64,000 nucleotides of DNA from JAALKW01 sp963974485 (GTDB lineage: Bacteria; Pseudomonadota; Gammaproteobacteria; Legionellales; Legionellaceae): assembly GCA_963974485.1 (NCBI GenBank), contig CAXBBS010000003.1:62001-126000 (forward strand), in the 5' to 3' direction. This document shows, piece after piece, positions 25,002 to 34,727 of this stretch. The position numbers and the translations under genes were made by a program. Position 1 is the stretch's first letter, and every line of letters starts with the position of its first letter. The notes beneath the pieces are model-generated. The model saw nothing but the letters and a program-made list of their open reading frames with translations, made no database searches and was not told the DNA's origin.

Positions 25002-26867
25002 TTAGCTATCACAATAATCTGAATAAGGATTTACCGTAGGTAATGGAATCGCTTGTTTAAATTCTGAAAGCTTAAGCTCTGATGGCGTGATCGAAACCGA
25101 GGCTTCATCCATCACCGACTCACCAAATTTATAAATAATACGTTCTTTACCGGCCACACCTTGAGCATCCAGCTCATCAATGCGTTGCTGAACGTGTGTA
25201 TGTTTTTGATGGTATGTATCTAAAGCTGCTTGACCATGTTTCTTACTCAGCATTTCCATGGTTTGCTGAGGTGACAAGATTAAGCTACTCGCATTATTGC
25301 CACCAAAACCTTTGGAGTTAAGGACCACGGCTTTCATATCCTCGCCCTTGGCGCCCACAGGCAGGTGATCGAGCAGAATATCAAGGTTAGAAGCGTGAAC
25401 GTCGTCGGCAATATGATCAATGGTCTTGATACCAGGTACCCAACCGTGCTGCCACACACCTAACGATGCAATCAATTGATCACCCCCCGCTGCGCTGACC
25501 GTATGTCCAATGTAAGATTTGATGGCTGCAACAGGCCATGATTTAATAGAAAACGTTTTTGCCACTTCGTTAAGAATATGACTCTCGGTCACACGATTTT
25601 GAGGCGTGCCGGTACCATGCGCTTGCACATACGTTTGCTCTAATCCATCTTGACCTAAAATACTTTTCGCCAACGCAGCAGCTTTAGCTACGGTAATATA
25701 ATTACCTACACCGGGTCCAGAAATTGATTTTTTATTGGCATCGGCATGAACAAACACGCCAGCCACACTACCATATACGCGCGCACCCAACTCAAGCGCT
25801 AATTCATCATCCATCAGCACCACAAATTGAGCGGCCTCAGCAAGTGTAAAGCCTGCATTCGTTGAAAATGGCCGACATGCGCGTTGATTATTCGGCTCTG
25901 TTAATCCATCTAACTCCATCAATTCTTTATCGGTTGCAAGTGCACTCATGACCCGAAAACCTTCAACAATTTCAGGGACAATAGGTGCCTCAACACCACC
26001 AACAATGGCTACACGTGCTTGGCCGGACTGAATACTTTCTAAACCTTGTTTTAAATTATACAAAAACGTCGCGCACGCGCCCACGTTGTGACCGGTCATA
26101 CCCACGCTATTAATCACATAGCTATTCACAAAGTCAGCCGGCATCTCAGAAAGCGACAAAGCCATCATTTTTGAGTTAATACGGTTACCTAATAACGGTT
26201 GTGCAATCACGCCTGCAAGCGAATGTTCGTCCACCTGAGATATCGCGCTGCCGGCATACACCGCCACTTGATCGGGTTTAATATGCCGGAGCACCTCATC
26301 CCACTCAACACCCATAGAATTAAGTGCGTCTGATATACCGTACACCGATAATTGCAGCCCACGCGGATGATGATGTGATTTATATAATGCACCCACATCA
26401 AAACCTGAAGGCAAACCACCCGCGCTTGAGACAGGCAAGCGAACGTAGTCAGGTAATAAAATCTTTTGCTCGCCCTGCACCGTTACACGCACGTATTTTT
26501 GATCAATTTCTTCTATGCGATAAGATTCGGGTAGTGGCTCCGGCAGTCTGGACTTTTTAATCACAAACGATCCGGTAGCATCTGGACCGGTTGTATCAAG
26601 CATCGCTTTTTGATGACAAAGTACGTTATCTGGGTCAAAACGTTCGATACGTCGAACCAAGGTCCCTTGCTTAATCGCCTCGATTTGCTCGGCTGTAGGT
26701 GTGCCTTCGATCGACATACCCATACGCCGACCCAAATCAAGCCAGGTGCTTTGCATCGTGTCTTCTGATAACACATCAGATACCAAGCGTTTATAACTAT
26801 GAAAACCAGAACTTCGTCCAGCAGCATTTATGCCGCCCATACCAACAATAACAGGTAACTTACGCAT
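25002..26867 (-). CDS. fabY: Beta-ketoacyl-ACP synthase FabY
   Basis: A 621-aa ketoacyl synthase. The length and the long N-terminal region are those of FabY, which in Pseudomonas starts fatty-acid synthesis by condensing acetyl-CoA with malonyl-ACP. The catalytic Cys is ~265 (GHNVGACATFLY), with His ~417 (QAHGTGTPQNR) and His ~455 (KSYIGHTVSAAGG), and a C-terminal GFGGNNAS loop. The ATG at 26867 fits the family start (MRKLPVIVGMGGINAAGR); the frame extends to 26945 without support. It stands alone, away from other fab genes. Whether a FabH also exists in this genome cannot be seen here. Confidence 0.9.
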   Translation of the reverse strand: MRKLPVIVGMGGINAAGRSSGFHSYKRLVSDVLSEDTMQSTWLDLGRRMGMSIEGTPTAEQIEAIKQGTLVRRIERFDPDNVLCHQKAMLDTTGPDATGSFVIKKSRLPEPLPESYRIEEIDQKYVRVTVQGEQKILLPDYVRLPVSSAGGLPSGFDVGALYKSHHHPRGLQLSVYGISDALNSMGVEWDEVLRHIKPDQVAVYAGSAISQVDEHSLAGVIAQPLLGNRINSKMMALSLSEMPADFVNSYVINSVGMTGHNVGACATFLYNLKQGLESIQSGQARVAIVGGVEAPIVPEIVEGFRVMSALATDKELMELDGLTEPNNQRACRPFSTNAGFTLAEAAQFVVLMDDELALELGARVYGSVAGVFVHADANKKSISGPGVGNYITVAKAAALAKSILGQDGLEQTYVQAHGTGTPQNRVTESHILNEVAKTFSIKSWPVAAIKSYIGHTVSAAGGDQLIASLGVWQHGWVPGIKTIDHIADDVHASNLDILLDHLPVGAKGEDMKAVVLNSKGFGGNNASSLILSPQQTMEMLSKKHGQAALDTYHQKHTHVQQRIDELDAQGVAGKERIIYKFGESVMDEASVSITPSELKLSEFKQAIPLPTVNPYSDYCDS

Positions 26868-26997
26868 GTTTATTCGACCGAAAAAATAGATTAAGAAGTA
26901 GCTCAAAACTACGGTCAGTCTACTGTAAATACCAAGATCGAACAAGTTATGATAAAGTCAAAACATCCTCATCACATGGACAACAAGGACGTCAAAC

Positions 26998-28119
26998 ATG
27001 CCCTATGATTTTAAAAACCTGCCCCACTCAGGCATTCGTGGGCTTCATCCTTATGTTCCAGGCAAAGCCATCGATGCTGTCATGCATGAACTAAAAATAA
27101 CCGATGTGATTAAACTCGCGAGCAATGAAAACCCGCGTGGCTGCAGCCCATGTGTACTGGATGCTCTGGCATCTATCACACCACACATGCTCGCAACCTA
27201 CACCATCACCAAGAACCACCCCCTACATGCACGCTTGGCCGAGCATGTACAACTGAATCAAGCATCACTGTTTTTAAGTAACGGCTCGGATTTTATTTTT
27301 CATATGCTGCTGGAGTGCTTTGCACTGCATACAAACAAGCATATTTTAACGCATGACTGTGCGTTTATTAGCTACGAAGTGCAGGCGAATACACTAGGCA
27401 TTCCCATTCAAAAAGTAGCTCTAGATACCACGTGGCGCGTCAATATAGATGGTATGATCAAAGCCTGCTCTAATAATACAGCGATTATTTTTATTGCAAA
27501 TCCAAACAATCCAACGGGCTTATACATCCAGCCATCTGAAATTAAACGCCTTTTAGATAATATTCCGGAAAGTACGCTGCTGGTACTCGACGAGGCCTAT
27601 TACGAATACATACCCGAATACGAACGCTTGGATGCTCCCACATGGCTTGCTAAATACCCCAATTTAATTATTACGCGAACGTTTTCAAAAGCTTACGGTC
27701 TTGCATCACTTCGTCTTGGCTATGCGCTCGCCCATCCTGAGATTATTGCGCTGCTGTATCACATTCAATTACCGTTTTGTGTCAGTCAAACCGCTTTAAT
27801 CGCCGGCATGGCTGCCCTAGAGGACCAAGCCTTTGTCCAACAAACCGTGCAGCTCAACACGCATGGCTTAAAACAAATTCAAGAAGGTCTTGATCAATTA
27901 GGCTTAACTTATTTACCGAGCGCATGTAATTTTATTACGTTTGATTGCGGCCAAAACGCCGTAGCACTTGATCACAACTTACAAAAGCGCGGTGTTTTAA
28001 TCCGCCCTCTTAACCCTTATGGTTTAGCACAACATCTCCGTGTTACGATAGGCACATTCGATCAAAACACACGTTTTTTAACTTCATTGGCCCTATGCCT
28101 AAAGGAAACCCCAGCATGA
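26998..28119 (+). CDS. hisC: Histidinol-phosphate aminotransferase
   Basis: A 373-aa PLP-dependent class I/II aminotransferase of the HisC group, converting imidazole-acetol phosphate and glutamate to histidinol phosphate. Seen: LASNENPRGCSP near the N-terminus, FIANPNNPTG, LVLDEAYYEY, and the PLP-lysine motif TRTFSKAYGLASLRLGY. AAGGA precedes the ATG. It is not in a his operon; its stop overlaps the phhB start as ATGA. Because HisC-like enzymes can also transaminate aromatic keto acids, and phhB belongs to aromatic amino-acid metabolism, a role in tyrosine/phenylalanine metabolism is possible. Confidence 0.9.
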   Translation: MPYDFKNLPHSGIRGLHPYVPGKAIDAVMHELKITDVIKLASNENPRGCSPCVLDALASITPHMLATYTITKNHPLHARLAEHVQLNQASLFLSNGSDFIFHMLLECFALHTNKHILTHDCAFISYEVQANTLGIPIQKVALDTTWRVNIDGMIKACSNNTAIIFIANPNNPTGLYIQPSEIKRLLDNIPESTLLVLDEAYYEYIPEYERLDAPTWLAKYPNLIITRTFSKAYGLASLRLGYALAHPEIIALLYHIQLPFCVSQTALIAGMAALEDQAFVQQTVQLNTHGLKQIQEGLDQLGLTYLPSACNFITFDCGQNAVALDHNLQKRGVLIRPLNPYGLAQHLRVTIGTFDQNTRFLTSLALCLKETPA

Positions 28120-28454
28120 GTAACTTAACCCAAAAACATTGTGAGCCATGCGAAGGCATCGGCGAGCCTTTAAATCAAACACAAATTAATGCACTTCTGC
28201 CACAACTAGACGATGCATGGCGGGTTTCTGATGATTTAACCACGATCCATCGTGCATTTACGTTTGAAAACTTTCACGAGACCATGGCTTTTATGAACGC
28301 TATCGCGTGGATTGCTCATCAAGAAAATCATCATCCAGATATTAATTTAGGTTATAACTCATGCCATGTACATTTTATGACACATGCCTTGAGCGGCTTA
28401 TCCCATAATGATTTTATTTGCGCTGCAAAAATAGATCAGCTGCTTCAAGCCTAG
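28116..28454 (+). CDS. phhB: Pterin-4a-carbinolamine dehydratase
   Basis: A 112-aa PhhB/DCoH protein that regenerates pterin cofactor after phenylalanine hydroxylation. The active-site histidine cluster is visible (AHQENHHPDINLGYNSCHV), followed by SGLSHNDF. The start at 28116 is coupled to the hisC stop (ATGA). phhA is not in the window, so the phenylalanine hydroxylase partner must be elsewhere if present. Confidence 0.93.
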   Translation: MSNLTQKHCEPCEGIGEPLNQTQINALLPQLDDAWRVSDDLTTIHRAFTFENFHETMAFMNAIAWIAHQENHHPDINLGYNSCHVHFMTHALSGLSHNDFICAAKIDQLLQA

Positions 28455-28530
28455 CCTGATATTACACATTGCGTCCAAGCCTTATTCTTGGTATGCTTTG
28501 CCACTTTTTACGAATAAGTCAATCTTTATT

Positions 28531-28857
28531 ATGGCTAGAAATATACCGCTCGAAACACTTCTTAAATCACTTGAAGACAATCAAGCCATTGATGTAACGG
28601 TGATTAATGTTCGCGAACAGACCAGCGTCACCGACTTTATGGTGGTTTGTTCTGGACGTGCCTCACGTCATCTTCGTGCGATTGCAGAACATCTCATGAC
28701 CGACATGAAAACTGCCGGCATGCCGGCCCTAAGTAAACACGGCCTCACCGAAGGTGATTGGGCTCTGGTCGATTTTGGTGAATTTGTTGTGCACATCATG
28801 CAACCCGAAAGCCGTGCCTTCTACAATTTAGAAGGTCTCTGGCAAGATAACATCTAG
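28531..28857 (+). CDS. rsfS: Ribosomal silencing factor RsfS
   Basis: A 108-aa RsfS/YbeB protein that binds uL14 and blocks 30S-50S joining in starvation. Seen: VTDFMVVCSGRASRHLRAIAEHL and the conserved GDWALVDFGEFVVHIM. The ATG at 28531 is preferred over a TTG at 28498. It lies four bases before rlmH, the standard rsfS-rlmH-mrdA-rodA order; nadD, usually upstream, is not here and phhB takes its place. Confidence 0.95.
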   Translation: MARNIPLETLLKSLEDNQAIDVTVINVREQTSVTDFMVVCSGRASRHLRAIAEHLMTDMKTAGMPALSKHGLTEGDWALVDFGEFVVHIMQPESRAFYNLEGLWQDNI

Positions 28858-28861
28858 ACCG

Positions 28862-29332
28862 ATGTTTGAAATCACGCTCATTGCCATGGGCAATAAAATG
28901 CCTAGCTGGGTAAACGAAGCCTCCCAAGAGTTTATCAAACGTCTTGGCGAGGCCTTTAAGCTAAACCTTATTGAAATACCCCTTTTACGCCGTGGTCACG
29001 CACACGATCTTACGCGCGTCCTCGAGAAAGAAGCTACACGCTTACACGCCGCTATTCCGCGTGATGCGCACCTGATTGCGCTTGACCTCACAGGAAAAAC
29101 CTTTTCAAGCGAACAACTCTCGGTGCATTTCAATCATCTACAACAAATCACAGGCCATCTTTGTTTTGTTATTGGTGGTCCTGAAGGTTTGCCAAAGAGC
29201 TGTATTGAACAAAGTCGTGAACGTTGGTCACTCTCAACACTGACACTCCCTCACCCCCTTGCACGCGTCGTACTTTTAGAAGCGCTTTACCGTGCTTGGT
29301 CTATTTTAACGAATCACCCTTACCACAAGTAG
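28862..29332 (+). CDS. rlmH: 23S rRNA (pseudouridine1915-N3)-methyltransferase RlmH
   Basis: A 156-aa SPOUT methyltransferase, the usual length. Seen: LDLTGKTFSSEQLS, the knot region CFVIGGPEGLP, and the C-terminal LPHPLARVVLLEALYRAWSI. It methylates helix 69 of 23S rRNA on assembled 70S ribosomes. It is tightly packed with rsfS. Confidence 0.97.
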   Translation: MFEITLIAMGNKMPSWVNEASQEFIKRLGEAFKLNLIEIPLLRRGHAHDLTRVLEKEATRLHAAIPRDAHLIALDLTGKTFSSEQLSVHFNHLQQITGHLCFVIGGPEGLPKSCIEQSRERWSLSTLTLPHPLARVVLLEALYRAWSILTNHPYHK

Positions 29333-29386
29333 CAATTTACGCTAAAATCAGCCCTGGACTTTTTATCTGTTGAACTATGCTGACTC

Positions 29387-31237
29387 ATGCGATCCAATAA
29401 CCCTATTATTTCACACCAAACCGAAACGGCTCTGCATCAATTACGTCTAAATATATTAGTAACACTTGTGATTATCTGTTCGCTTTTTTTAGTTTTGCGG
29501 CTTGCTTACTTACAATTCTCACAATATAAACGTTTTGCCACACTATCACTTCAAAACCAAATGAGCATCACGCCCATTGCCCCCACACGCGGCATTATTG
29601 TCGATAGAAACAACGTCGTGCTTGCTGAAAACACCCCTGTTTATGCACTCGAGATTGTGCCTGAACATGTTGAAAACATGCAAACAACCCTGCAACAACT
29701 CAAACAATTACTTCCCTCGATTACAGATGACGACATTGAGCATTTTCATCGCACTCGAAAACAAACACGTCGCTACCTACCTGTGCCGTTTAAATTAAAA
29801 CTCAACGAAGAAGAAGTCGCTATCTTTGCGACCCACCAATATGCTTTTCCAGGTGTGAGCATTCATGCCCATCTCATGCGTTCCTATCCACTGGGTGACA
29901 TTGCATCACATGTACTCGGCTACGTAGGTCGTATTAACGCCGATGAACTCAAACGAATCGACAGCACCAATTATCGTGCCACGCACTTTATTGGTAAAAC
30001 AGGCATTGAACGCTTTTATGAAGACAAACTGCATGGTCGTGTGGGCTATCAACATGTTGAAACCGATGTAAGTGGTCGAACCGTTCGTGTCCTCAGTAAA
30101 CAGGCGCCTGTGTCGGGAGCTAAACTTAAACTCACCCTCGACGCTCGCTTACAAACACGTGCCCATCAAGCACTCCAAGGTAAAGAAGGTGCCGCGGCTG
30201 TGATTGACGTGCGTGACGGTTCGATTTTAGCCTTAGTCAGCGTACCGAGTTACGATCCCAACCTGTTTGTTCATGGCATAACGCAAAAAGACTACGCCAA
30301 GCTTGTTAATGCTCCTGAAAAACCCCTGTTTAATCGATCTATTCGAGGACTTTATCCTCCCGCCTCAACCATAAAACCGTTTATCGCCCTTGCAGGTCTT
30401 GAAAAAGAAGTGATCACCGAAGAGAGTAAAATATATGATCCCGGCTGGTTCCGCTTACCTGGCGTATCCCATACTTACCGCGATTGGAAACGCGGTGGGC
30501 ACGGAACGATGCGCTTAAAACGTGCGATTACCGTATCGTGTGATACCTACTTCTATCATTTAGGTAATAAGCTTGGCATTAGTGCGATAGAAGACATGCT
30601 TATCCACTTTGGTTTTGGCCAATTAACCCAAGTTGATTTAAAAGAAGAAATCCCTGGGCTTGTTCCAAACCCGCAGTGGAAACGACAAACACGAGGTGTT
30701 TCTTGGTACACCGGTGATACCTTGATCACAGCCATTGGTCAGGGCTCGATGCTTGCCACGCCCTTACAGTTGGCCAATGCCACAGCCTCGCTCAGTCAAC
30801 ATGGTCAGCGATTTCGCCCCCATCTTTTACAGCAATGGACGGATGATCAAGAAAAGCCTCACGAATACTTACCTATTGAAGAATACCCTGTACACCTCAG
30901 TGATAAAAAATTCTGGAACCTCATCACGGATGCGATGCAATCTGTTATTAAAAACCGAGAAGGAACCGGACATCGTTTCGGCGGACACACCGACTACTCC
31001 GTTGCGGCAAAAACAGGAACAGCTCAAGTGATTGCCATGAGTCAAGATGAAAAAAAACGCTTTCAAACCGTATCTGAAGCATTTCGTGATCACTCTTTAT
31101 TTATTGCCTTTGCCCCGGTTGAGAAACCAGAAATAGCCATTGCTGTACTTGTTGAACACGATCCAACCGCACCCAACATTGCACGCCAAATCATGGATAC
31201 TTATTTTGAATCAAAAAAGCATGAGGTGACATCATGA
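29387..31237 (+). CDS. mrdA: Penicillin-binding protein 2 (elongasome transpeptidase)
   Basis: A 616-aa class B PBP. N-terminal transmembrane anchor (~residues 20-45), PBP dimer domain (APTRGIIVDRNNVVLAE), then the transpeptidase with the serine motif PASTIKPF, SxN-type SCD (VSCDTYFYHLG) and KTG (AAKTGTAQV). It cross-links peptidoglycan during cell elongation together with RodA, whose gene overlaps its stop by four bases. Confidence 0.97.
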   Translation: MRSNNPIISHQTETALHQLRLNILVTLVIICSLFLVLRLAYLQFSQYKRFATLSLQNQMSITPIAPTRGIIVDRNNVVLAENTPVYALEIVPEHVENMQTTLQQLKQLLPSITDDDIEHFHRTRKQTRRYLPVPFKLKLNEEEVAIFATHQYAFPGVSIHAHLMRSYPLGDIASHVLGYVGRINADELKRIDSTNYRATHFIGKTGIERFYEDKLHGRVGYQHVETDVSGRTVRVLSKQAPVSGAKLKLTLDARLQTRAHQALQGKEGAAAVIDVRDGSILALVSVPSYDPNLFVHGITQKDYAKLVNAPEKPLFNRSIRGLYPPASTIKPFIALAGLEKEVITEESKIYDPGWFRLPGVSHTYRDWKRGGHGTMRLKRAITVSCDTYFYHLGNKLGISAIEDMLIHFGFGQLTQVDLKEEIPGLVPNPQWKRQTRGVSWYTGDTLITAIGQGSMLATPLQLANATASLSQHGQRFRPHLLQQWTDDQEKPHEYLPIEEYPVHLSDKKFWNLITDAMQSVIKNREGTGHRFGGHTDYSVAAKTGTAQVIAMSQDEKKRFQTVSEAFRDHSLFIAFAPVEKPEIAIAVLVEHDPTAPNIARQIMDTYFESKKHEVTS

Positions 31238-32349
31238 ACCATGCCAATACGCAACCCATGTACCGCCTTACACGGCGTGCACTCCATATCGACTGGCCTT
31301 TGTTTGGCCTCTTACTTCTGCTTGCAACCCTTGGGCTGTGTATTTTATACAGTGCCTCCAATGCCAGCCTCAGCATGGTTTTTCGACAAACCATGCGACT
31401 ATCCCTTGCTTTCTCAGTGATGTTTGCTTTGTCTTTTATTCCACCGCATAAATATAAATATGCCTCTCCAGGACTCTATATTTTAGGCTTGATTTTACTG
31501 ATAGCCGTCATGGTTATGGGTAAAATAGGAAAAGGAGCACAACGCTGGCTCGACTTAGGTTTTTTTCGCTTTCAACCGTCAGAAATTATGAAGCTTGCGG
31601 TTCCTATGATGACCGCCTGGTATTTAAATAAGAAATCGCTTCCGATTGATTTTAAATCACTGCTCATGGCTGTTTTGATTATATTTATCCCAACATTGAT
31701 TATTGCACGACAACCTGACTTAGGTACCGCTATCATGGTCGCTTCGGGTGGTATCTTTGTTATTTTTTTAGCAGGTATCGCCATGCGCACGGTGTGGTGG
31801 TTAGTTGTTAGTCTCGCTCTATTCGCACCGTTTTTATGGCATCTCATGCATGACTATCAAAAACAACGCGTCATGACGTTGCTCGATCCTGAACGCGATC
31901 CACTTGGCTCCGGATATCATATTATTCAATCTAAAATTGCAATCGGATCGGGCGGTACGTTTGGCAAAGGCTGGCTCTCAGGCAGTCAAGCGCACCTTAA
32001 TTTTTTACCCGAACACGCCACTGATTTTATTTACTCGGTCGCTGGCGAAGAATTTGGATTTATCGGTGCTGCAAGTCTTATTTTTCTATTTTTGTGTATT
32101 TCGTTACGCTGCTTGTATATCGCAAAAAATACGCAAACCAGTTATACCCGGCTATTAGCTGCAGGACTCAGCATGAGTTTTTTTCTGTCAGCATTTGTAA
32201 ACATGGGCATGGTAATGGGCATTTTGCCGGTGGTTGGTGTACCTCTCCCATTGATTAGTTACGGTGGTACAGCGACGGTGACGTTCTTAGCAGGCTTCGG
32301 TATTATGATGTCGATTAGCTCACATCGGATTTTGTTTAATGCCTTGTAG
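31234..32349 (+). CDS. rodA: Rod-shape peptidoglycan polymerase RodA
   Basis: A 371-aa SEDS glycosyltransferase with about ten membrane helices. Signatures include GYHIIQSKIAIGSGGTFGKG, the EHATDFIYSVAGEEFG loop and the C-terminal PLPLISYGGTATV. It polymerises lipid II in the elongasome and is coupled to mrdA by an ATGA overlap. It is the last gene of this plus-strand group, with mtaD convergent 19 bases later. Confidence 0.97.
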   Translation: MNHANTQPMYRLTRRALHIDWPLFGLLLLLATLGLCILYSASNASLSMVFRQTMRLSLAFSVMFALSFIPPHKYKYASPGLYILGLILLIAVMVMGKIGKGAQRWLDLGFFRFQPSEIMKLAVPMMTAWYLNKKSLPIDFKSLLMAVLIIFIPTLIIARQPDLGTAIMVASGGIFVIFLAGIAMRTVWWLVVSLALFAPFLWHLMHDYQKQRVMTLLDPERDPLGSGYHIIQSKIAIGSGGTFGKGWLSGSQAHLNFLPEHATDFIYSVAGEEFGFIGAASLIFLFLCISLRCLYIAKNTQTSYTRLLAAGLSMSFFLSAFVNMGMVMGILPVVGVPLPLISYGGTATVTFLAGFGIMMSISSHRILFNAL

Positions 32350-32368
32350 CGCCCACGACACCACAGCC

Positions 32369-33682
32369 CTACAATAGAATCTTTTGGCTAAACAATTCGG
32401 CTTTTCGTTTAAGTTCTTGCTCATCAAGGGTCAACAACTTACGGTTTTTCATCAATTGCTTACCATCAACCCAAACATCACTGACCTGTTGCCGGTTACT
32501 CGAATAGACAACTTGCGCCTCAGGTTCAAATACAGGTAACATTTCAATATCGTTCATATTAATAGCAATAAAATCAGCTGCTTTATTAACTTCTAAACTT
32601 CCTATTGTTTTATCTAAGCCCATTGCTTTAGCGCCATTCATCGTTGCTAATGCCAATGCTTCGTGAGCTTTGAGGCTTTCGGGATTTAACGTAGATATTT
32701 TTGAAAGTAAGCTCGCACTGCGTATTTCTGATAGCATATCCAAATCGTTATTACTGGCAACACTATCGGTTCCTAACGCTACATTTACTCCGGCATCTCG
32801 TAATTTAGCCACAGGGCATATGCCGCTTGCAAGCTTCATATTTGACTCAGGGCAATGCACGACGCTAGGTTTGGTTTCAGCGAGCAAATCCAGATCTTCT
32901 TCATTCAAATTTGCGCAATGAATGGCGATCAATTGCGGAGATAATAAACCTAAATCATAAAGTCTACGAATAGGACGCTTTCCAAATTGCTTCATCGATT
33001 GGTCAATTTCATCGAGCGTTTCATGTAAATGTAAATTAATCTTAAGTTGAAACTTTTCTGATAATTCTCGTATACGTATAAATGATTCATCAGAAACCGT
33101 ATAGGGCGCATGTGGAGCTAACGTTGGGGTTATATAAGGATTATTTTTATATTGCTCATAAAAATCTAATCCTTTTGCAAAATATTCGTCTGTTGTTTGA
33201 GCCCATTTAGTAGGAAATTCGATAACCGTTAGACCAATACCTGCTCTCATGCCTGATTTTATTGTTGCTTCTGCGGTTGCAGGTGCAAAATAAAACATAT
33301 CGTTGAAACACGTTGTTCCACTTCGAATCATTTCTGCCATGGCAAATAACGACACATCATACACAAACTCATGACTTAACCATTTCTTTTCCGTGGGTAA
33401 CATATGATTATTCAACCAATCCATAAGTGATAAATCACTACCTAATCCACGAAAATAATTCATTCCGATATGAGTATGGGCATTGACTATACCGGGCATG
33501 ATAAGATGCTCTAAATAGTTATCGACCCGAGTTGCAGTATATTTCTCTTGCATGTGCGCCGTAGGTAGCACGGCTTGTATTTTACCGTCTGCTATACATA
33601 AAGAATGATTTTCTAAAGCAGGCTGGTTAGGAATCCCAGATAAAAGCCATTTGGCATGAACAATATGCTGTATCGTTTGCAT
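32369..33682 (-). CDS. mtaD: 5-methylthioadenosine/S-adenosylhomocysteine deaminase-type amidohydrolase
   Basis: A 437-aa metal-dependent hydrolase of the TrzA/ATZ/MtaD group. Metal and catalytic residues appear in GIVNAHTHIGMN, INLHLHETLDE, IAIHCANLNEEDLD and VALGTDSVASNND. Family members deaminate methylthioadenosine or S-adenosylhomocysteine; related guanine or N-isopropylammelide hydrolases share the fold, so the substrate is the likely one but not proven. The ATG at 33682, with GGATAGG just upstream, is favoured over a TTG at 33700. Confidence 0.85.
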   Translation of the reverse strand: MQTIQHIVHAKWLLSGIPNQPALENHSLCIADGKIQAVLPTAHMQEKYTATRVDNYLEHLIMPGIVNAHTHIGMNYFRGLGSDLSLMDWLNNHMLPTEKKWLSHEFVYDVSLFAMAEMIRSGTTCFNDMFYFAPATAEATIKSGMRAGIGLTVIEFPTKWAQTTDEYFAKGLDFYEQYKNNPYITPTLAPHAPYTVSDESFIRIRELSEKFQLKINLHLHETLDEIDQSMKQFGKRPIRRLYDLGLLSPQLIAIHCANLNEEDLDLLAETKPSVVHCPESNMKLASGICPVAKLRDAGVNVALGTDSVASNNDLDMLSEIRSASLLSKISTLNPESLKAHEALALATMNGAKAMGLDKTIGSLEVNKAADFIAINMNDIEMLPVFEPEAQVVYSSNRQQVSDVWVDGKQLMKNRKLLTLDEQELKRKAELFSQKILL

Positions 33683-33718
33683 TCCTATCCTTTGTATCAA
33701 TCAAATATAAAGTATAAA

Positions 33719-34306
33719 TTAAACGGTTCCGAATGAGCAAGTACTGGATAAGCCCTGTAGTGCCACCTGTACCGGCGCAAAACTCTTTCTATGAATAGCG
33801 CACGGCCCAAAACGTTTGAGTGCTTCACGATGAAAAGCCGTTGGGTAGCCTTTGTGCTTTGCAAAACCGTATTCCGGATATAGCTTATCTAACGCCTGCA
33901 TTTCGTCATCACGGACAACTTTAGCCAGAATAGACGCCGCACCAATTACATCCACCAACGCATCACCTTTAATAATCGCCTCACACGGTATATCAATCTC
34001 TGGGCAATACTTACCATCCACTAAGACATGCTCAGGGCGTATCGATAAATTTTCAACCGCGCGCTTCATCGCTAATAAACTTGCTTGATGAATATTAATT
34101 TGATCAATTTCTTCGGCTTCAACCCGGCCAAAAGAATAACACAGCGCTTTTGACTTAATAAGCTCAGACAAAATAGCCCGACGCTTAGCGCTCAATACTT
34201 TTGAGTCGGCCATACCTTCAATCGGATCATCAAAAATAACAGCAGCAGCAACCACAGCTCCTGCTAAGGGCCCTCGCCCGACTTCATCCACACCAGCAAT
34301 ATACAC
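33719..34306 (-). CDS. rnhB: Ribonuclease HII
   Basis: A 195-aa RNase HII that removes ribonucleotides from DNA. The catalytic pattern is visible: IAGVDEVGRGPLAGAVV (Asp-Glu), ADSKVLSAKRR, the later acidic residue in VLVDGKYCP, and IIKGDALVDVIGAASILAKV. It apparently starts with GTG at 34306, with GGAG six bases before. It lies on the minus strand after the mtaD gene without a close link. Confidence 0.95.
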   Translation of the reverse strand: MYIAGVDEVGRGPLAGAVVAAAVIFDDPIEGMADSKVLSAKRRAILSELIKSKALCYSFGRVEAEEIDQINIHQASLLAMKRAVENLSIRPEHVLVDGKYCPEIDIPCEAIIKGDALVDVIGAASILAKVVRDDEMQALDKLYPEYGFAKHKGYPTAFHREALKRFGPCAIHRKSFAPVQVALQGLSSTCSFGTV

Positions 34307-34339
34307 ATCAAACTCCAGTATGCGAAAATTTTAAAATAT

Positions 34340-34359
34340 ATAGACAAATTATTGTCTAT
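34340..34359. promoter_or_regulatory. Palindrome between divergent rnhB and the 34432 gene
   Basis: ATAGACAA and TTGTCTAT form a perfect 8-bp inverted repeat around ATTA. Its place between divergent genes suits a repressor operator or a short hairpin. No factor is known from the sequence. Confidence 0.3.
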
Positions 34360-34431
34360 TCGATAAAGTAAGGTTATTCCTGCTCATGTTTTGCAGGGAA
34401 ATATCAAACAGCACATCATAGGGAGCGTACC

Positions 34432-34713
34432 ATGACAAAGTGCAGAATAAGTCCGTTAGCTTTTGGGTTATCGCTAGGCGTTGTTTGGGGTAGTTCGGTA
34501 CTGCTTATGGGTTTGTTAGCTCATTTTTTTGACTACGGCAAAGCCTTTGTAGCAGCGGTTAGCATGGTCTATATTGGGTACGAGCCTTCTCTTCTTGGCA
34601 GTGCTATCGGCGCCACATTTGGCTTTATTGACGCCTTAGTCGGCGGCGCATTGATTGCCTGGCTCTATAACGGCTTCGCCAGATGTTGCAAAAAAAACAC
34701 ACCCGAGTCATAA
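34432..34713 (+). CDS. Small membrane protein, holin-like annotation class
   Basis: A 93-aa protein with two or three hydrophobic segments (~residues 9-30, 40-62 and 62-80) and a basic, Cys-containing tail (ARCCKK). Short conserved wording, GFIDALVGGALIAWLYN, resembles proteins often labelled 'bacteriophage holin' or 'membrane-associated protein' in proteobacteria, but no phage genes surround it, so a lysis role is doubtful. GGGAG lies seven bases before the ATG. Function unknown. Confidence 0.6.
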   Translation: MTKCRISPLAFGLSLGVVWGSSVLLMGLLAHFFDYGKAFVAAVSMVYIGYEPSLLGSAIGATFGFIDALVGGALIAWLYNGFARCCKKNTPES

Positions 34714-34727
34714 ACCCATAAGCTATT

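Noticed and set aside
34432..34713. Holin-like gene as sign of a prophage
   Set aside because: No endolysin, integrase, structural genes or att-like repeats surround it; flanking genes are core functions.
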